In this document: positions 21,303 to 33,400 of the stretch, one piece after another
Layout of the letters: each line of letters starts with the position of its first letter
Position numbering within the stretch: position 1 is the first letter of the stretch
Origin: Euclidia mi
Taxonomy: Eukaryota; Arthropoda; Insecta; Lepidoptera; Erebidae
Assembly: GCA_944739405.2 (NCBI GenBank)
Contig: OX123190.2
Location: 17,954,807 to 18,018,806 of the forward strand
Direction of reading: 5' to 3'
DNA: 64,000 bases
Program-made: the position numbers and the translations under genes
Notes under the pieces: model-generated
Database searches by the model: none
What the model was told of the DNA's origin: nothing
Seen by the model: only the letters and a program-made list of their open reading frames with translations

Positions 21303-23176
21303 TTAGACATTGGTTGAGAGTTTATCGTAAACTTTGCTATCAAGAAGCAGAAAAGGAGGCAAAGGTGGTACAGACACTGAAAAGGCATCATGATGTGGTA
21401 TAGACATCCGGCTCCAAGCTGCAATATAGTCAGCTTTCGAATTCTCGCTCTTGCAACAGTTACACATGGGGATTACACTTAACCTGCAATATAAATATGT
21501 ATAAATAACATGCAAATAGCCAATAGGCATTTCAAAGTTGCCTCTAATAAATAGAGGCTTTTATTATTAAGTTAATTTTAGTATTACCATGGTTAAAGGT
21601 TTAAATTATGATTATTACTTGACATTTAATCTGCTCTACAGCAATAGTTTATTGATCTATGACCATTTATCAGAAGCCAAGAATCCATAAAAAAATCTAG
21701 ATCTGTCTGTTTAAAAGTAGGTAGCTTTTCCCCGCAGCTATGGGCCAGTGGCCCATTATCGAGAAAATGATAGCCTATGTGCTATTCTGATGTTTAAGCT
21801 ATATTACTGCAGTGTCATCAAAATTATACTGTTTAGCTGTTTTTAGAGTAGTAAATATCCATCCATTCATACTCCGAATCTTGCGCGATTATTGTAGAAA
21901 CAATAAAATTATTTTTATTTATTTTTACGACCGGTTGGCGCCGCGGGCGTGTAAACGATTGCTACGAGAAAGGTCGCGGGTTCGATTCCCGCTCAAGTCA
22001 AACATTTGTGTGCATGAACATGGATGTTTGTCTTGATCTGGGTGTTTCTATGTATAATATGTATGTATTTCCAAAAAAAAATGTATATACCTATGTATGT
22101 TTATCTTTATCCATTGTCTAGTACCCATAGTACAAGCTTCTGCTTAGTTTGGGACTAGAATAAGGTAAGGTAGTGAATAGGTGTTGTGTAAATGTGGTAG
22201 ACCGTAGAATATTATCTACACTAATATTATAAAGAGGAAAAATTTGTATTTTTATTTGTAATGGATAAACTCAAAAACTACTGGACCGATTTTAAAAATT
22301 CTTTCACCATTAAAAAGCTACGCTATCTGCGAGTAACATAGGCTATATCACAGATAAGACAATACCAGGCTATATTTTATTTTAGATAAAATAGGGGTGC
22401 GTAAGATATTTGGGTTTTTCAGGTACGCCAAGTAGTTACCTCAGGACGCGGGTGAAACCGCGGGAAACGGCTAGTATTATATTATATTTATTTACTAGTA
22501 AAGGATCCTACGCACAGTGGCTGTGGCACTGCCGCCGGAATGGCCGCCCGGGTACCTATACGGCGTACCGCGTGGGTTGCAACTTGCAAGTTCATATCAC
22601 AGATCGTTCATTTCGCTGACATTCCTATTGTTGTGTGTGGTCGTTCTACACGACTGTCAACTGGAATGATACTCGGCGGTTTTCTGCAAGTTTCTGCAGC
22701 AAATACCGGCGACACAAACGCCCTGCAAAAGCCGGCGGCACTATGTGTAGGAGACTTAAGATTGTGTGGAATAAAACCAAAATAAAACTCGATAAAAGCC
22801 GTAAATAGTAGGTAGATTTTTTGATATTTGCGAAAAATGATCGAAATAAGTAATCGGCGTCAAACTTGGCAGTCCTAATGAAACAGTTTAATTATCAGAT
22901 TAACACCTACTAATACAGGGCTAGTGTTTTTGGCAACGTAATAGTCTTACTCGTCTCTGATAATAGGTATTTTGAATTGAATTTCAAAGAAATCGATAGC
23001 TTGTTTGTATTGCATTTAACAATTAATATACTAAAACATTCGTTGATTTGTGAAACGAGTGGTAAAAATTGAATGTTCTTACGTAATACGAAATTGTTTA
23101 CTCACCCAATTAATAGCAGTGTGAAAGAAATTAATATTATGGCAAATACAATAATCCATTGCGACGAATCCAACAT
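21303..23176 (-). CDS. Small single-pass membrane protein, two exons, unrecognised
   Basis: Exon 1 is 23106-23176 (ATG at 23176, donor GTGAGT) and exon 2 is 21303-21483 (acceptor TTGCAG). They join with a 2+1 phase match to give 83 residues. The protein begins MLDSSQ, then a strongly hydrophobic helix (about residues 7-24, WIIVFAIILISFTLLLIGGL), then a membrane-proximal MCNCC cysteine cluster. A short polar region follows, then SVPPLPPF with VYDKLSTNV at the C-terminus. This suggests a type I or III single-pass protein with a small cytoplasmic tail; the CNCC may be palmitoylated. I do not recognise the family. The layout vaguely recalls WBP1/VOPP1-like adaptors, without their PPxY motif. It converges on PRKRIP1, 174 bp from its stop. 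The 1.6-kb intron holds a SINE and Helitron-like repeats. Transcript support would be needed. Confidence 0.5.
21935..22175 (+). repeat. tRNA-derived SINE
   Basis: The head ggttggcgccgcgggcgtgt is followed by B box GGTTCGATTCC (about 21979). The body has gaacatggatgtttgtc, tatgtatgtttatctttatc and a 3' tail ending near tttgggactag. It lies in the intron of the small membrane-protein gene. Confidence 0.75.
22213..22478 (+). mobile_element. Lep1-type (Helitron-like) non-autonomous repeat
   Basis: It starts acactaatattataaagagg, has the core aaaaactactggaccgattt, and ends gtgaaaccgcgggaaacggc followed by CTAGT. This layout and the CTAG end are those of the abundant lepidopteran Lep1/Helitron-like family. 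Confidence 0.75.
22505..22755. mobile_element. Probable MITE
   Basis: The left end tcctacgcacagtg...gccgccgg and the right end ccggcggcactatgtgtagga are imperfect inverted repeats about 250 bp apart. The GC-rich interior has only accidental frames. Confidence 0.5.
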
Positions 23177-23459
23177 CTTTCCTATTTTATTTATTATTTA
23201 TTAGAAGCGCGTAATTATACCCTGAGCACTAGGCCATTAAATATATTTACTCGACCTTGTGAATAAAATAGTAAAAAAATGCGTGTACCGTCAAATAAAC
23301 AACTTATTTAGAACAAAGAATGAGGAATGAGAATGCATGCCATTATCGCTTGTGGTTGGATTCTTTGACCGCAATAAACAATATCTTAAGTTATAAGTGA
23401 TTTATTGACCCCCGTTAATTACTTAATTATCTGCTTTTAATTTCCTAGATGTATTTAAG

Positions 23460-24065
23460 TATATGAAATTAGTCTACGCCCGCGGCTCGGTCTGCGTGCG
23501 TAGTTATTATACACATATATCTTCCTCAAAAATTGCCCTAAAAACCGTTCGGCAGTTTTTGAGTTTATCGCGTTCACAGACAAGGAGAAATCGGCACTTC
23601 AATTTATAATATACTAGCCGCTTCCCGCGGTTTCACCCGCGTCCTGAGGGAACAACTTCGTGTACCCGAAAAACCAAAATATCTTACGGACCCCTATTTT
23701 TCTAAAATAATATATAGCCTATATTATTCGCAGATAATGTAGCTTTCTAATGGTGAAACAATTTTTAAAATCGCTCTAGTAGTTTTTGAGTTTATTCATT
23801 ACAAACAAAAGAAAAAACTATTTTTTTATACTATGTGGTGACTAGACGAGCCCGCCGCCGCCGTTACACCCGCGTTATTTAGGGCTACTGCTTCGCACCC
23901 GTGACTCATAGCGTGATTTTACATAACAGTATATTCTAATCTATGATTTTACACGGCTTATAGCCTTCCCCCAAAAATAATAATTCAAATCAGGCCAGTA
24001 GTTCCTGAGATTAGCTCTTTCAACTAAACAAACAAACTCTTCAGATTTATTATATTAGTATATAA
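23460..24065 (-). mobile_element. Cluster of Helitron/Lep1-like fragments, reverse orientation
   Basis: At least two copies of the repeat at 22213-22478 appear reversed. One (23605-23850) runs from ctagccgcttcccgcggttt to ctagtagtttttgagtttat. Another partial copy (23850-24065) has gcccgccgccgccgttacac at one end and ttcagatttattatattagt at the other. A third piece at 23500-23600 shares 'gttcggcagtttttgag'. They lie just upstream of the small membrane-protein gene. Confidence 0.65.
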
Positions 24066-24748
24066 GTACGATATATTTACGTTACAAGGCTGCAAGCGTA
24101 GACATTGTGTATAAATATAGACCTTGATAACATTGAAACATTCGTGTTAAAATTTTAGAGTCGGCGGTCATATGGTGAAACAGTGGAGAGCATGGAAGCG
24201 GAATTATGTAGATCAGTGGTTCTTAAACTTTTTTCGAGATGGAATCCTTTTGGATTACCAAATAATTGACGGAGCCCCAAAATAAAACCAAACCTAGTCC
24301 TAACTAGTACTTATTTGTTTTAGTTGATTGAATCAGGCGTTACTTGGCGGAACTCCATTGTAACCTAATGGAAGGCAAGAGTAACGCACCCTCGAATTGA
24401 ACACCCCGACTTTTGCATTAGAAAAAGGTTGACAATTAATGTTTGTGCGAATTAGTCCTTTTGAGAATTACACATTTAGCGAATTAGTCCATTCGAGAGT
24501 AGGTAACCATTTGGCGAATTAGGCATTTGTCGACGAAACAGTTTGTTATACGTGATTTTTCTTATTAAGATACCCACTTGGATCACTGTACGTAATAAAG
24601 TGACGTTATGACTGGGAACTTAATCTCCATTGCTCCATACATACCATAAAAGCTCCCTCCCTCCAGAAGTGAAATGGAAAATTGCCACTGTAAAACTAAC
24701 GAAGCCCTACATGGTGGGCGAAATTCGGCTGTTCTCGTTGGTCGCAAA
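24066..24748. other. Spacer with a single hAT-like end
   Basis: 'cagtggttcttaaacttttt' at 24213 is the classic end of hAT-type elements, but I find no matching opposite end, so only a remnant is present. Repeated 'gcgaattag' motifs occur at 24445-24520. No gene seen. Confidence 0.4.
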
Positions 24749-24849
24749 ATAGGCTTGTGTCCACTAACAATAAATCGGTTTGATTGTAGTATCTATAGAT
24801 TCATTATTATTTTAATAATAAAGTATATTATTTATTATAAATAAAAATT

Positions 24850-25375
24850 GGGCAAGTGCGAGTCGGACTCGCGCACAAAGGGTGCCGTACCATCATCTAT
24901 AAAAGAAAATCACGTTCGTTGTATGTATACCTACTTAAATACTTTATAAGTTTCTACCTGTTAGATCGAGTAACAAATTGCTTAAAAATTACGTTTGTTG
25001 TATGGGAGCCCCCCTTTATTATTTACTTTTTTTAATTTAATTATTTATTTTGAAAGGTAATATACAACTACATATTCTGTGAAAATTTAAAGCGTCTACC
25101 TGTTACAGTTATTAATTTTGAGCAAAAAATACGAAAAAGAAAAACACGTTTTTTGTATGGGACCCCCCCCTTAATATTTTCATTTTTTTATTTTTAGTAT
25201 TTGTTGATATAGCGGCAACCGAAATACATAATTTGTGAAAATTTCAGCTTTCTAGCTATCATGGTTTATGAGATACAGCCTGGTGACAGACAGACGGACA
25301 GACAGACAGACAGACAGCGGAGGCTTAGTAATAGGGTTCCGTTTTTTACCTTTTAGGTACGGAACCCTAAAAAGT
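24850..25375 (+). repeat. Dispersed repeat with 3' hairpin, inserted in family A copy 1
   Basis: It starts near gggcaagtgcgagtcggact, contains three related blocks ('tatgggagcccccc', 'tatgggaccccccc'), a (GACA)n-like run (25277-25316), and ends in a hairpin GGGTTCCGT ... ACGGAACCC (25333-25373). Copy 2 of family A lacks it at the matching site, so it is an insertion. The family is common in lepidopteran DNA by recall; its class is unknown to me. Confidence 0.6.
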
Positions 25376-25549
25376 AAGATTCATGTTATTTTTAGGATTC
25401 TAAAACTATAAATTATTTATTTATTCTTGTGACAGTGAACACCAATCAGAGAGCATTACGTCAAACAGTCCGTCCGCCATTGATGTTGTTGACGTTTTGG
25501 TAGTAAATACAACTAAATCGTAAAACTTTGTACCTGTCAAATCGAATAT

Positions 25550-26971
25550 CAATCAATCAGCCTATCGCAGTCCACAGCTGGACATAGGCCTCTCCCAATA
25601 CGCGCCACAGTACACGGTCCTCAGCCTTCCGCATCCAGTCTGTCCCAGTCACCTTTTTCAGGTCGTCGGTCCACCTAGCCGGGGGCCGCCCTACCTTATG
25701 CTTGCCGAGACGTGGTCTCCACTCTAGGATACGCTTGCTCCATCGGCCATCAGTCCTTCTACAGATATGGCCAGCCCACTGCCACTTGAGTCTACTGATT
25801 CTGTGAGCTATGTCGGTAACTTTGGTTCTTTGCCGGATAACTTCGTTTCGGATTTTATCCTTCAAAGAGACGCCAAGCATAGCCCGTTCCAAAGCTCGCT
25901 GCGTGACTTTTAGTTCGTGGACTAGTCCCACTGTGAGTGTCCACGTCTCGGCACCGTACGTCATAACAGGTAGGACGCATTGGTTGAAGACTTTGGTCTT
26001 CAGGCATTGTGTTAGGGGCGAAGAGAAAACTCGACGTAGCTTGCCAAACGCTGCCCAACCCAACTGGATCCTGCGGTCGATTTCTTTCTCGAAGTTGTTT
26101 CTACCAAGCTGGACTACTTGCCCAAGGTAGACATACTCTTGAACAACTTCGAGCATCGATCCGTCGACATAAACCGGTCCCGGCACAATGTGTTCGTTGA
26201 ACATAATCTTGGTTTTATCCAAGTTCATGCCGAGACCGACCCGTCGAGAGGCTCCATTTAGGCTGTGCAGCATCACGCTCAGCTCTTCCAGGCTCTCTGT
26301 CACGATGACGATATCGTCGGCAAACCGAAGGTGGGATATGTACTCGCCATTAATGTTTATGCCCCGTCCAGTCCAGTCCAGCGTCTTAAAGACGTCTTCG
26401 AGTGCGTTGGTGAAGAGCTTAGGGGATATTACATCCCCCTGCCTCACCCCTCTACGCAACTCAATGGGGCTAGTTTTACTGTCCTGGATGTGGTCCTGGA
26501 GCTGAACGGTCATAGTGGCCGTGTCGTACAAACATCTCAACACCTCGATGTAGCGCCAATCGATGCGACACCGCTGCAGAGCATCCAGAACCGCCCAGGT
26601 TACGATGGAGTCGAAGGCTTTCTCGTAGTCCACGAAAGCCATACACAGCGGCTGATTGTATTCGTTGGTCTTCTGTACAATCTGCCGAACAGTATGGATG
26701 TGGTCTACGGTGCTGTAGCCTTTTCGAAACCCGGCTTGTTCCGGTGGCTGGAAATCGTCGAGTTTTCTGGCGAGGCGATTTGTTAGGACTCTCGAGAACA
26801 ACTTGTAGACGTGGCTCAGGAGTGAGATGGGTCTGTAGTTTTTCAGCAGGGTTTTGTCACCTTTTTTGAAAAACAGAACCACCGCACTCCCACTCCACGC
26901 CTGAGGTGTTAGGCCTTGGTGGATAACGGAATTAAACAGGCTCGCGAGCTCTTTCAGAACTGCTGTCGAAG
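25550..26971 (-). mobile_element. 5'-truncated RTE-clade LINE with 10-bp target duplication
   Basis: The frame 25557-26882 (441 codons) is open and extends upstream, without a start, to about 26970 (KELASLFNSVIHQGLTPQAW). Reverse transcriptase motifs are KNYRPISLL (14-22), FRKGYSTVDHI (52-62), FVDYEKAFDS (83-92), RRGVRQGDVISP (143-154), FADD (187-190) and a WAGHICRR C-terminal region, the pattern of RTE-type elements. The N-terminal endonuclease is missing. The 3' end is a short CTGATTGATTG tandem tail rather than poly(A). AATCGAATAT flanks both sides (25540-25549 and 26972-26981). Confidence 0.85.
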
Positions 26972-27339
26972 AATCGAATATAACAAAATAATAAAAGTGG
27001 GTACACCAGACCAGACTTCATTCACAGTTTGTTTTGTTTTGTACTGTGTGACATCAATCAAGCGCCATGATGGTTTACAGCGTTTTCGGGTTCAATTCAA
27101 AAAGGTTTTTAAAAAGCCGTAATCAGTTATGTTGCTGATCGATTTTTGAAGAAAAAATCAGTTATTTCGGTTTAACATCTAGTAAAGGTACGAATCAATC
27201 ACTAATTATATTTTAGGACACAAGCCTATTTGTGCGTGCGACGAATAGTGGAAGAGCGTACGTGCATGTCTGCATGTACGGATTTGTGTTTAGTTGAACA
27301 TAATAGGCCTCCTATGACACGCCGCTGAGCCCGATTTTC

Positions 27340-27402
27340 GGCCGTGAGATGCCTATATCCAACAGTGGGCTATGGAAGGCTGATGATGATGAGGCGGAAC
27401 AT
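27340..27402 (+). repeat. LINE 3'-tail fragment
   Basis: 'gatgcctatatccaacagtg ggctatggaaggctgatgat', ending in a GATGAT run, is the common 3' end of insect RTE-like elements. Only the tail is present. Confidence 0.5.
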
Positions 27403-27436
27403 AATAAAGGAAACAACAAGCAAGTAGTTCTCAATT

Positions 27437-27442
27437 TTTATT
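27437..27442 (-). terminator. PSMD2 polyadenylation signal
   Basis: AATAAA on the minus strand, 56 nt after the PSMD2 stop, implying a very short 3'UTR. Confidence 0.55.
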
Positions 27443-27497
27443 CGAACTGAAAATGAATACATGTAAATGTTAATTAATACTATAACTAGCCTACAGG

Positions 27498-30400
27498 TTA
27501 CTGAACCGACGCCATGACACTGTCTTCGTTCTTCTTGAGTATGACGAAGCCCTCCATGACGGGCGACAGAGGGATGTACTCGTCGGTCGCGAGCTCTGCG
27601 CGTTCGCCGTACGATAGCAGTACTGGTGTAGTGTGAGTGTGTGAACCGGCGATGGTCTTAGGTGTTCCGGCTTTACCGATAACGTCAACAGCCTGAAAAT
27701 ACGAGTTGGTTTAGAATCAATCGCCATTAGCCTAGGGTTGTCCCAGGTCCCCCCCGTGGGATCTCCACCTTGTCGTGGTGGGGGGGCTTAGTAACCGTGG
27801 ATTTGATTTTCTCCCACGGTGAAGCTAAGCGGGATCCCGGGAGGGGACGCTCCACGTGGGCTTGCGTGAGGCCTGCGTAGGATGCGTCCATAGGTGCGGG
27901 TGCGGGGGACAGTTCTGTCTGTCCCTCGCAGTCGGGTGCGGTCGCGGGAGGAGAGGCGTGTCGGTGTTGCGTTGCCGCGTGCCCTATCTCCCGCGACCAA
28001 ATGGGGGCGCACCATCATTGCGTCGCGGTGGGGCCGCAGAGGAAGAGGAGATGCGGTGTTGCGTTGCCGTCCTCCCTATCCTCTGCGGCCGCTGGGTGTT
28101 TTGGCGGCGGAGCCCAACACCTTCATCCGCCGCCAAGGGGGTTTCGTTCGGGGCCCGCCTGACCATCTGGCGGGCCAATACCCGTCGGGGGGTAGCGAGG
28201 AATGCTTAGGTGAAACCCTACCCTCCGACACATGGGTACATGAGGAGCACGGGTTGGTTTTTAGTCAGTAAGAGTCTGACAGTCCCCTTCGTCCTTCCCC
28301 CCCAGGGCGAAGGGACTCCATGAGGATTTTCCAACCCGACACCAAAAAAAAAAAAAAAAAAAAAAAGGGTTGTCCCAGGTGCATCCAACACTTTTGCCTT
28401 GGAGGCCAGGGCTCGCTTTCTAGTGTTTAATTATCTTCTTAATATATAAAATCCTTGCGTTACTGACTAACTGACAGACACGCTACAGCCGAAACTATTG
28501 GGCGCAGGAAGCTGAAATTTGGCCTATGTTCCTTGGGAACCGTAGGGGTGCACTAAGAAGGGATTTCCCGAAATTCCCACGGGATCGGCCAAAACAGGTA
28601 AATTTAAAAAAATTGCAGGCGTAGCTGCTGGCGTCCTCTAGTTATATTATATTATATAATGAAGATTTATCTCATCATCATCATGCCAGCTTAGAGACTG
28701 TCGCTGCTGGACATACCCCAAGGTTCTCCACACAGAGCGATCTTGAGCCACCTGCATTCAACCGCTTGCCACGATCCTAACCAGATCGTAGATTTATGTA
28801 CCTTTTATGCAAGTTGTTGTGGTGTTATCGACTATTTAGTAAAGTGGGTAGTTACCTGTCCGACGCGCACGCTGACGTTGAGGGGCTGCAGGTTGTCGTC
28901 GAGCGTCACGAGCCAGCGGGGCTGCATCGCCGTCGCCAGCACGTACAATAAGTAGTGGGATTTACCCAGGATTACTGAAACAACATCACACGTGTAAAGT
29001 CATATTTTTCTTTAAAATTTACCCTTCCTTCCACTCGACACCACCAAAACGACGCCATCGGTGGTGTCGTATGGAATCAATAGTCCATACGACACCACCG
29101 ACTAATAGTGAGGTTACCTACATACAAAGTTGTTGATATGAAAACTCCAATTAAGTTCAAGCAGTTTCATTAATGAGGTATGTAAAAAATAGGTAGGTAA
29201 AAAATAATATTTCATAAACTCTGTTTTATTAATTATCGTTTAACTATAGATAACTTGAAATAATAACTTTGGGGTCGGATCAATGTATGTGATGTTGTCT
29301 GATATTTATTTATTTATTTTAATGAACTGAGAGCTGTTAGTCAAAAACACGCGTTTCTGGACATCACTAGGGTGGTGTCGTATGGACTAGAGATTCCATA
29401 CGACACCACGGATGGTGTCGTTTTGGTGGTGTCGAGTGGAAGGAAGGAAATTTACATCTTCCGTATTTAGAATAAAGTCTGTGTTACGGAGGACTTTCCG
29501 AACATTCAATCACCGGACATAATTTATCACGGACGAAATAATGATTTGTGGGTCACAGAGTGTTGTCTAGTGTGGGGATCGAACCCGCAACACTCATTAC
29601 CTGTATTTATATTATAGGGATCTCTGCCTTTTCGCCAAAAATTGTTCAGCCGATTATCACTTGCCAACTAACGTTTCGCAGAATTTTATTTCGCAGAATA
29701 ATCATTTGCCAACTTGTGATATAATTTTGTTTTTATTTCCCAACCTCACAGTAGCCAACTTTACGTATTGTCGCAGTTCTAACCTAACAGATGTAGCATA
29801 TTTAAATGACCTGTGTAGTGAAATAAAAGCGATTTGGTTCTGGCACTTCGCCGGCCGCTGCCGCGGCGCGCTCGCTTCGCTCGCTCGGCTCGTGCGTTGT
29901 GGTCGCAGTTCTAACCTAACCTAACCAGCCATTGTTTCAGTTGACGTGCATTGTTTATCAGCATACTGGTTGGAAAATCCTTATGGAGTCCCTCCGCCCG
30001 GGGGGATGGGCGAAGGGGACTGTCAGACTCTTACTAGTTCCCAACCCGTGTGCCTCATGTACCCGTGTGTCGGCGGGTCGGGTTTCGCCCAAGCATACGT
30101 CGCAACCCCCCGACGAGTATCGGCCCGCCAGATGGTCAGGCGGGCCCCGAACAAAACCCCCTTGGCGGCGGATTAAGGTGTTGGGCTCCGCCGCCAAAAC
30201 ACCCATGCGGCCGCAGAGGATAGGGAAGACGGCAACGCAACACCGCATCTCCTCTTCCTCTGCGGCCCCACCGCGACGCATCGAATAGTGCGCCCCCATT
30301 TGGTAGCGGGAGATAGGGCGCGCGGCAACGCAACACCGACACGCCTCTCCTCCCGTGACCGCACCCGACTGCGAGGGACAGACGGAACTGTCCCCCGCAC

Positions 30401-33400
30401 CCGCACCGTTGGACGCATCCTGCGCAGGCCCCGTCAAGCCCACGCGGAGCGTCCCCTCCTGGATCCCTCTTAGCTTCACCGCGGGTCACCAATCCACGGT
30501 TACTGAGCCCCCCCACCACGATAAGGTGGAGATCCCACGGGGGCGTTTATCAGCATACTAACCTAACCTAAGCTAACCGATTCCTTTCGATTTCACCTGA
30601 ACTTCACGAAACATCACCTGAACAGACGAAACATTATTCTTCTAAAAGTTGTCTGGCCTAATAATTTGACAATAGATAAATGCCCAAAACGTTTTTTGTC
30701 ATTACAATAATCAGCTTAACAATAATTCTACCAAATGAAACATTGTCATACAAAAATTTGACAATCGTTAGTCGTCAAAGTGAAAAATAGGCGAAACGTT
30801 GGTTGGCAAGTGATAATCGGCCAAACAATATTCGGCGAAAAGGCAGGATCCCATATTATAGACTTCAAGGGCCATGTAATGGTTTTGAAATCATCGTATT
30901 AGTGTAACGAAGTTTTTGGTAAGATTTTTGTGTAGGTATGGAGATAGTTAGATGGAGAGTGGTATAGGTTATTTTTTTTCCGTTATGAAACTAGTAACGA
31001 CATCCGACTGCAACGCTGGCGAAGTTAAGTACTAGTACAGTTTATAACAATGAAACTTAAAACATTGATACTCACTATTTTTACAATCGAGGAAGGCGGT
31101 GAGCACGACGAGGAGCCCCGCGAGCGCGGGCTGGTTGACGAGGCGCTTGTCGGCGTGCGTGGGGCTGAGCGTGACGGTGCCCTTGCCCGCGTGGCACAGC
31201 CCCTGTGTTACTAGTACTAGTACAGTATATAACACATAGATACTCACTATTTTTACAATCGAGGAAGGCGGTGAGCACGACGAGGAGCCCCGCGAGCGCG
31301 GGCTGGTTGACGAGGCGCTTGTCGGCGTGCGTGGGGCTGAGCGTGACGGTGCCCTTGCCCGCGTGGCACAGCCCCTGTGTTACTAGTACTAGTACAGTAT
31401 ATAACACATAGATACTCACTATTTTTACAATCGAGGAAGGCGGTGAGCACGACGAGGAGCCCCGCGAGCGCGGGCTGGTTGACGAGGCGCTTGTCGGCGT
31501 GCGTGGGGCTGAGCGTGACGGTGCCCTTGCCCGCGTGGCACAGCCCCTGTGTTACTAGTACTAGTACAGTATATAACACATAGATACTCACTATTTTTAC
31601 AATCGAGGAAGGCGGTGAGCACGACGAGGAGCCCCGCGAGCGCGGGCTGGTTGACGAGGCGCTTGTCGGCGTGCGTGGGGCTGAGCGTGACGGTGCCCTT
31701 GCCCGCGTGGCACAGCCCCTGTGTTACTAGTACTAGTACAGTATATAACACATAGATACTCACTATTTTTACAATCGAGGAAGGCGGTGAGCACGACGAG
31801 GAGCCCCGCGAGCGCGGGCTGGTTGACGAGGCGCTTGTCGGCGTGCGTGGGGCTGAGCGTGACGGTGCCCTTGCCCGCGTGGCACAGCCCCTGTGTTACT
31901 AGTACTAGTACAGTATATAACACATAGATACTCACTATTTTTACAATCGAGGAAGGCGGTGAGCACGACGAGGAGCCCCGCGAGCGCGGGCTGGTTGACG
32001 AGGCGCTTGTCGGCGTGCGTGGGGCTGAGCGTGACGGTGCCCTTGCCCGCGTGGCACAGCCCCTGTGTTACTAGTACTAGTACAGTATATAACACATAGA
32101 TACTCACTATTTTTACAATCGAGGAAGGCGGTGAGCACGACGAGGAGCCCCGCGAGCGCGGGCTGGTTGACGAGGCGCTTGTCGGCGTGCGTGGGGCTGA
32201 GCGTGACGGTGCCCTTGCCCGCGTGGCACAGCCCCTGCGCCAGGCGCACCATGAACAGGTGCACCGGCGACTTGCCGTGGTACAGCGCCAGCGCGCGGAG
32301 CATCGTCGCCAGCCTAAGGATATGAGGATTTGTAAATACTAATAATAATTGTCGGAAAAACCCTCTTATGCGCATTTTCATAATTATCATAATTGCAGCA
32401 AAGAGATGTCTACTGCTGGATAAAGGCCACCCCGCAATGCTCTCCACACAGACCGATTTTCATAGCGCTGAATTTAAAATTATTTTACAAATTTAGATAT
32501 AGAATTTTAAGAAATCTTGCGATACCTATAACCATATATTAAGAGATGGTTATAGGTATCGCCAAATTTCTATTTCCCTCTGAAGTTGCTGCGTTTAGCT
32601 GCGCAGTAATCGAAAATTAGGTGTCAGCGGGACGGGGGCGGGTAGCGAGAGGGGACTTCACAATTCGTAGCGTGACGCATTCGGCTATGATTGGTTGCAT
32701 TCGGATAATATGTTCTATTGCATTTGAAATTTGAATTTGTGTTCGAATCTTCCGTAAAGTACAGTCACTAAGAATCGCGCCACGCATCTTTGAATTATCT
32801 TTTCGATATAAGTAATTCGTGAAGTAATACAACGTTTTCCCATCGACGAATGGCAAAAACTGACAATTTTTTATTTCTAACTATAGAAGTAAACATAATT
32901 TAAAATTCATGTCTATACAGGGTGTTTCATAACCCCCCGTCCGATCAATGAAGGGGTTGTAGGATAGAGTAAAATGATGAAGTATTTGTCATTAATTCAC
33001 GCAAATTCAAGATAAAATTTTCCCTGGTAAATTTAATTAACTTTATAATATCACATTAGATTACCCATGGCAACACTGAAGACTCATAAATCGTAATAAC
33101 TAGGTATCTACCTAAAGTTCATAAGAGGTGGTTGAGTGCATCGGCCGCCGGCGCGGCGGCCGCGTCTGGTTACCTAATCCTTTGACAAAAGCCGAACGTC
33201 AACTTTACACGTGCCATCATTTTAGGTAGGTAGGTATACCCATTTTATTTATTATGAGTTTGTTGCAACAGCTGGTTTATTGCATTAGGTAAAACGGAAG
33301 GTATTGTTTACGTTGTTTGTTTGTTTCGTAAGAGTGCGTAGCCAACTTTGGTGTCCGTGTATTCAGACATTTCAGATCACCCGAAGGCCTACGACATGAC

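Larger units (their letters stand above)
24749..27230. mobile_element. TIR element family A, copy 1 (split by two insertions)
   Basis: The termini are AATAGGCTTGTGTCC (24749) and GGACACAAGCCTATT (ending 27230), the same inverted ends as copy 2 (50581-51426). Relative to copy 2 it is inverted. It is interrupted by a hairpin-ended repeat (about 24850-25375) and an RTE LINE (25550-26971). Element-derived segments are 24749-24848, 25376-25549 and 26972-27230. No transposase frame is left. Confidence 0.8.

Noticed and set aside
24213..24240. A complete hAT transposon starting at cagtggttcttaaac
   Set aside because: Only one end was found; no opposite inverted end or 8-bp duplication.
27856..28271. 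GC-rich frames of 117 and 125 codons
   Set aside because: They overlap in several frames on both strands inside a retroposed non-coding element with poly(A) tail and target duplication.
29750..30580. CCTAACCTAACC stretches as telomeric TTAGG repeats
   Set aside because: Only two or three units at each place and within a TIR element; far too short for a telomere or interstitial telomere array.
31081..32447. Repeated 112- and 168-codon minus frames and 68-86-codon plus frames over the exon array
   Set aside because: They are one 172-bp unit read through intron pieces or on the wrong strand; only the 32108-32313 exon is part of PSMD2.
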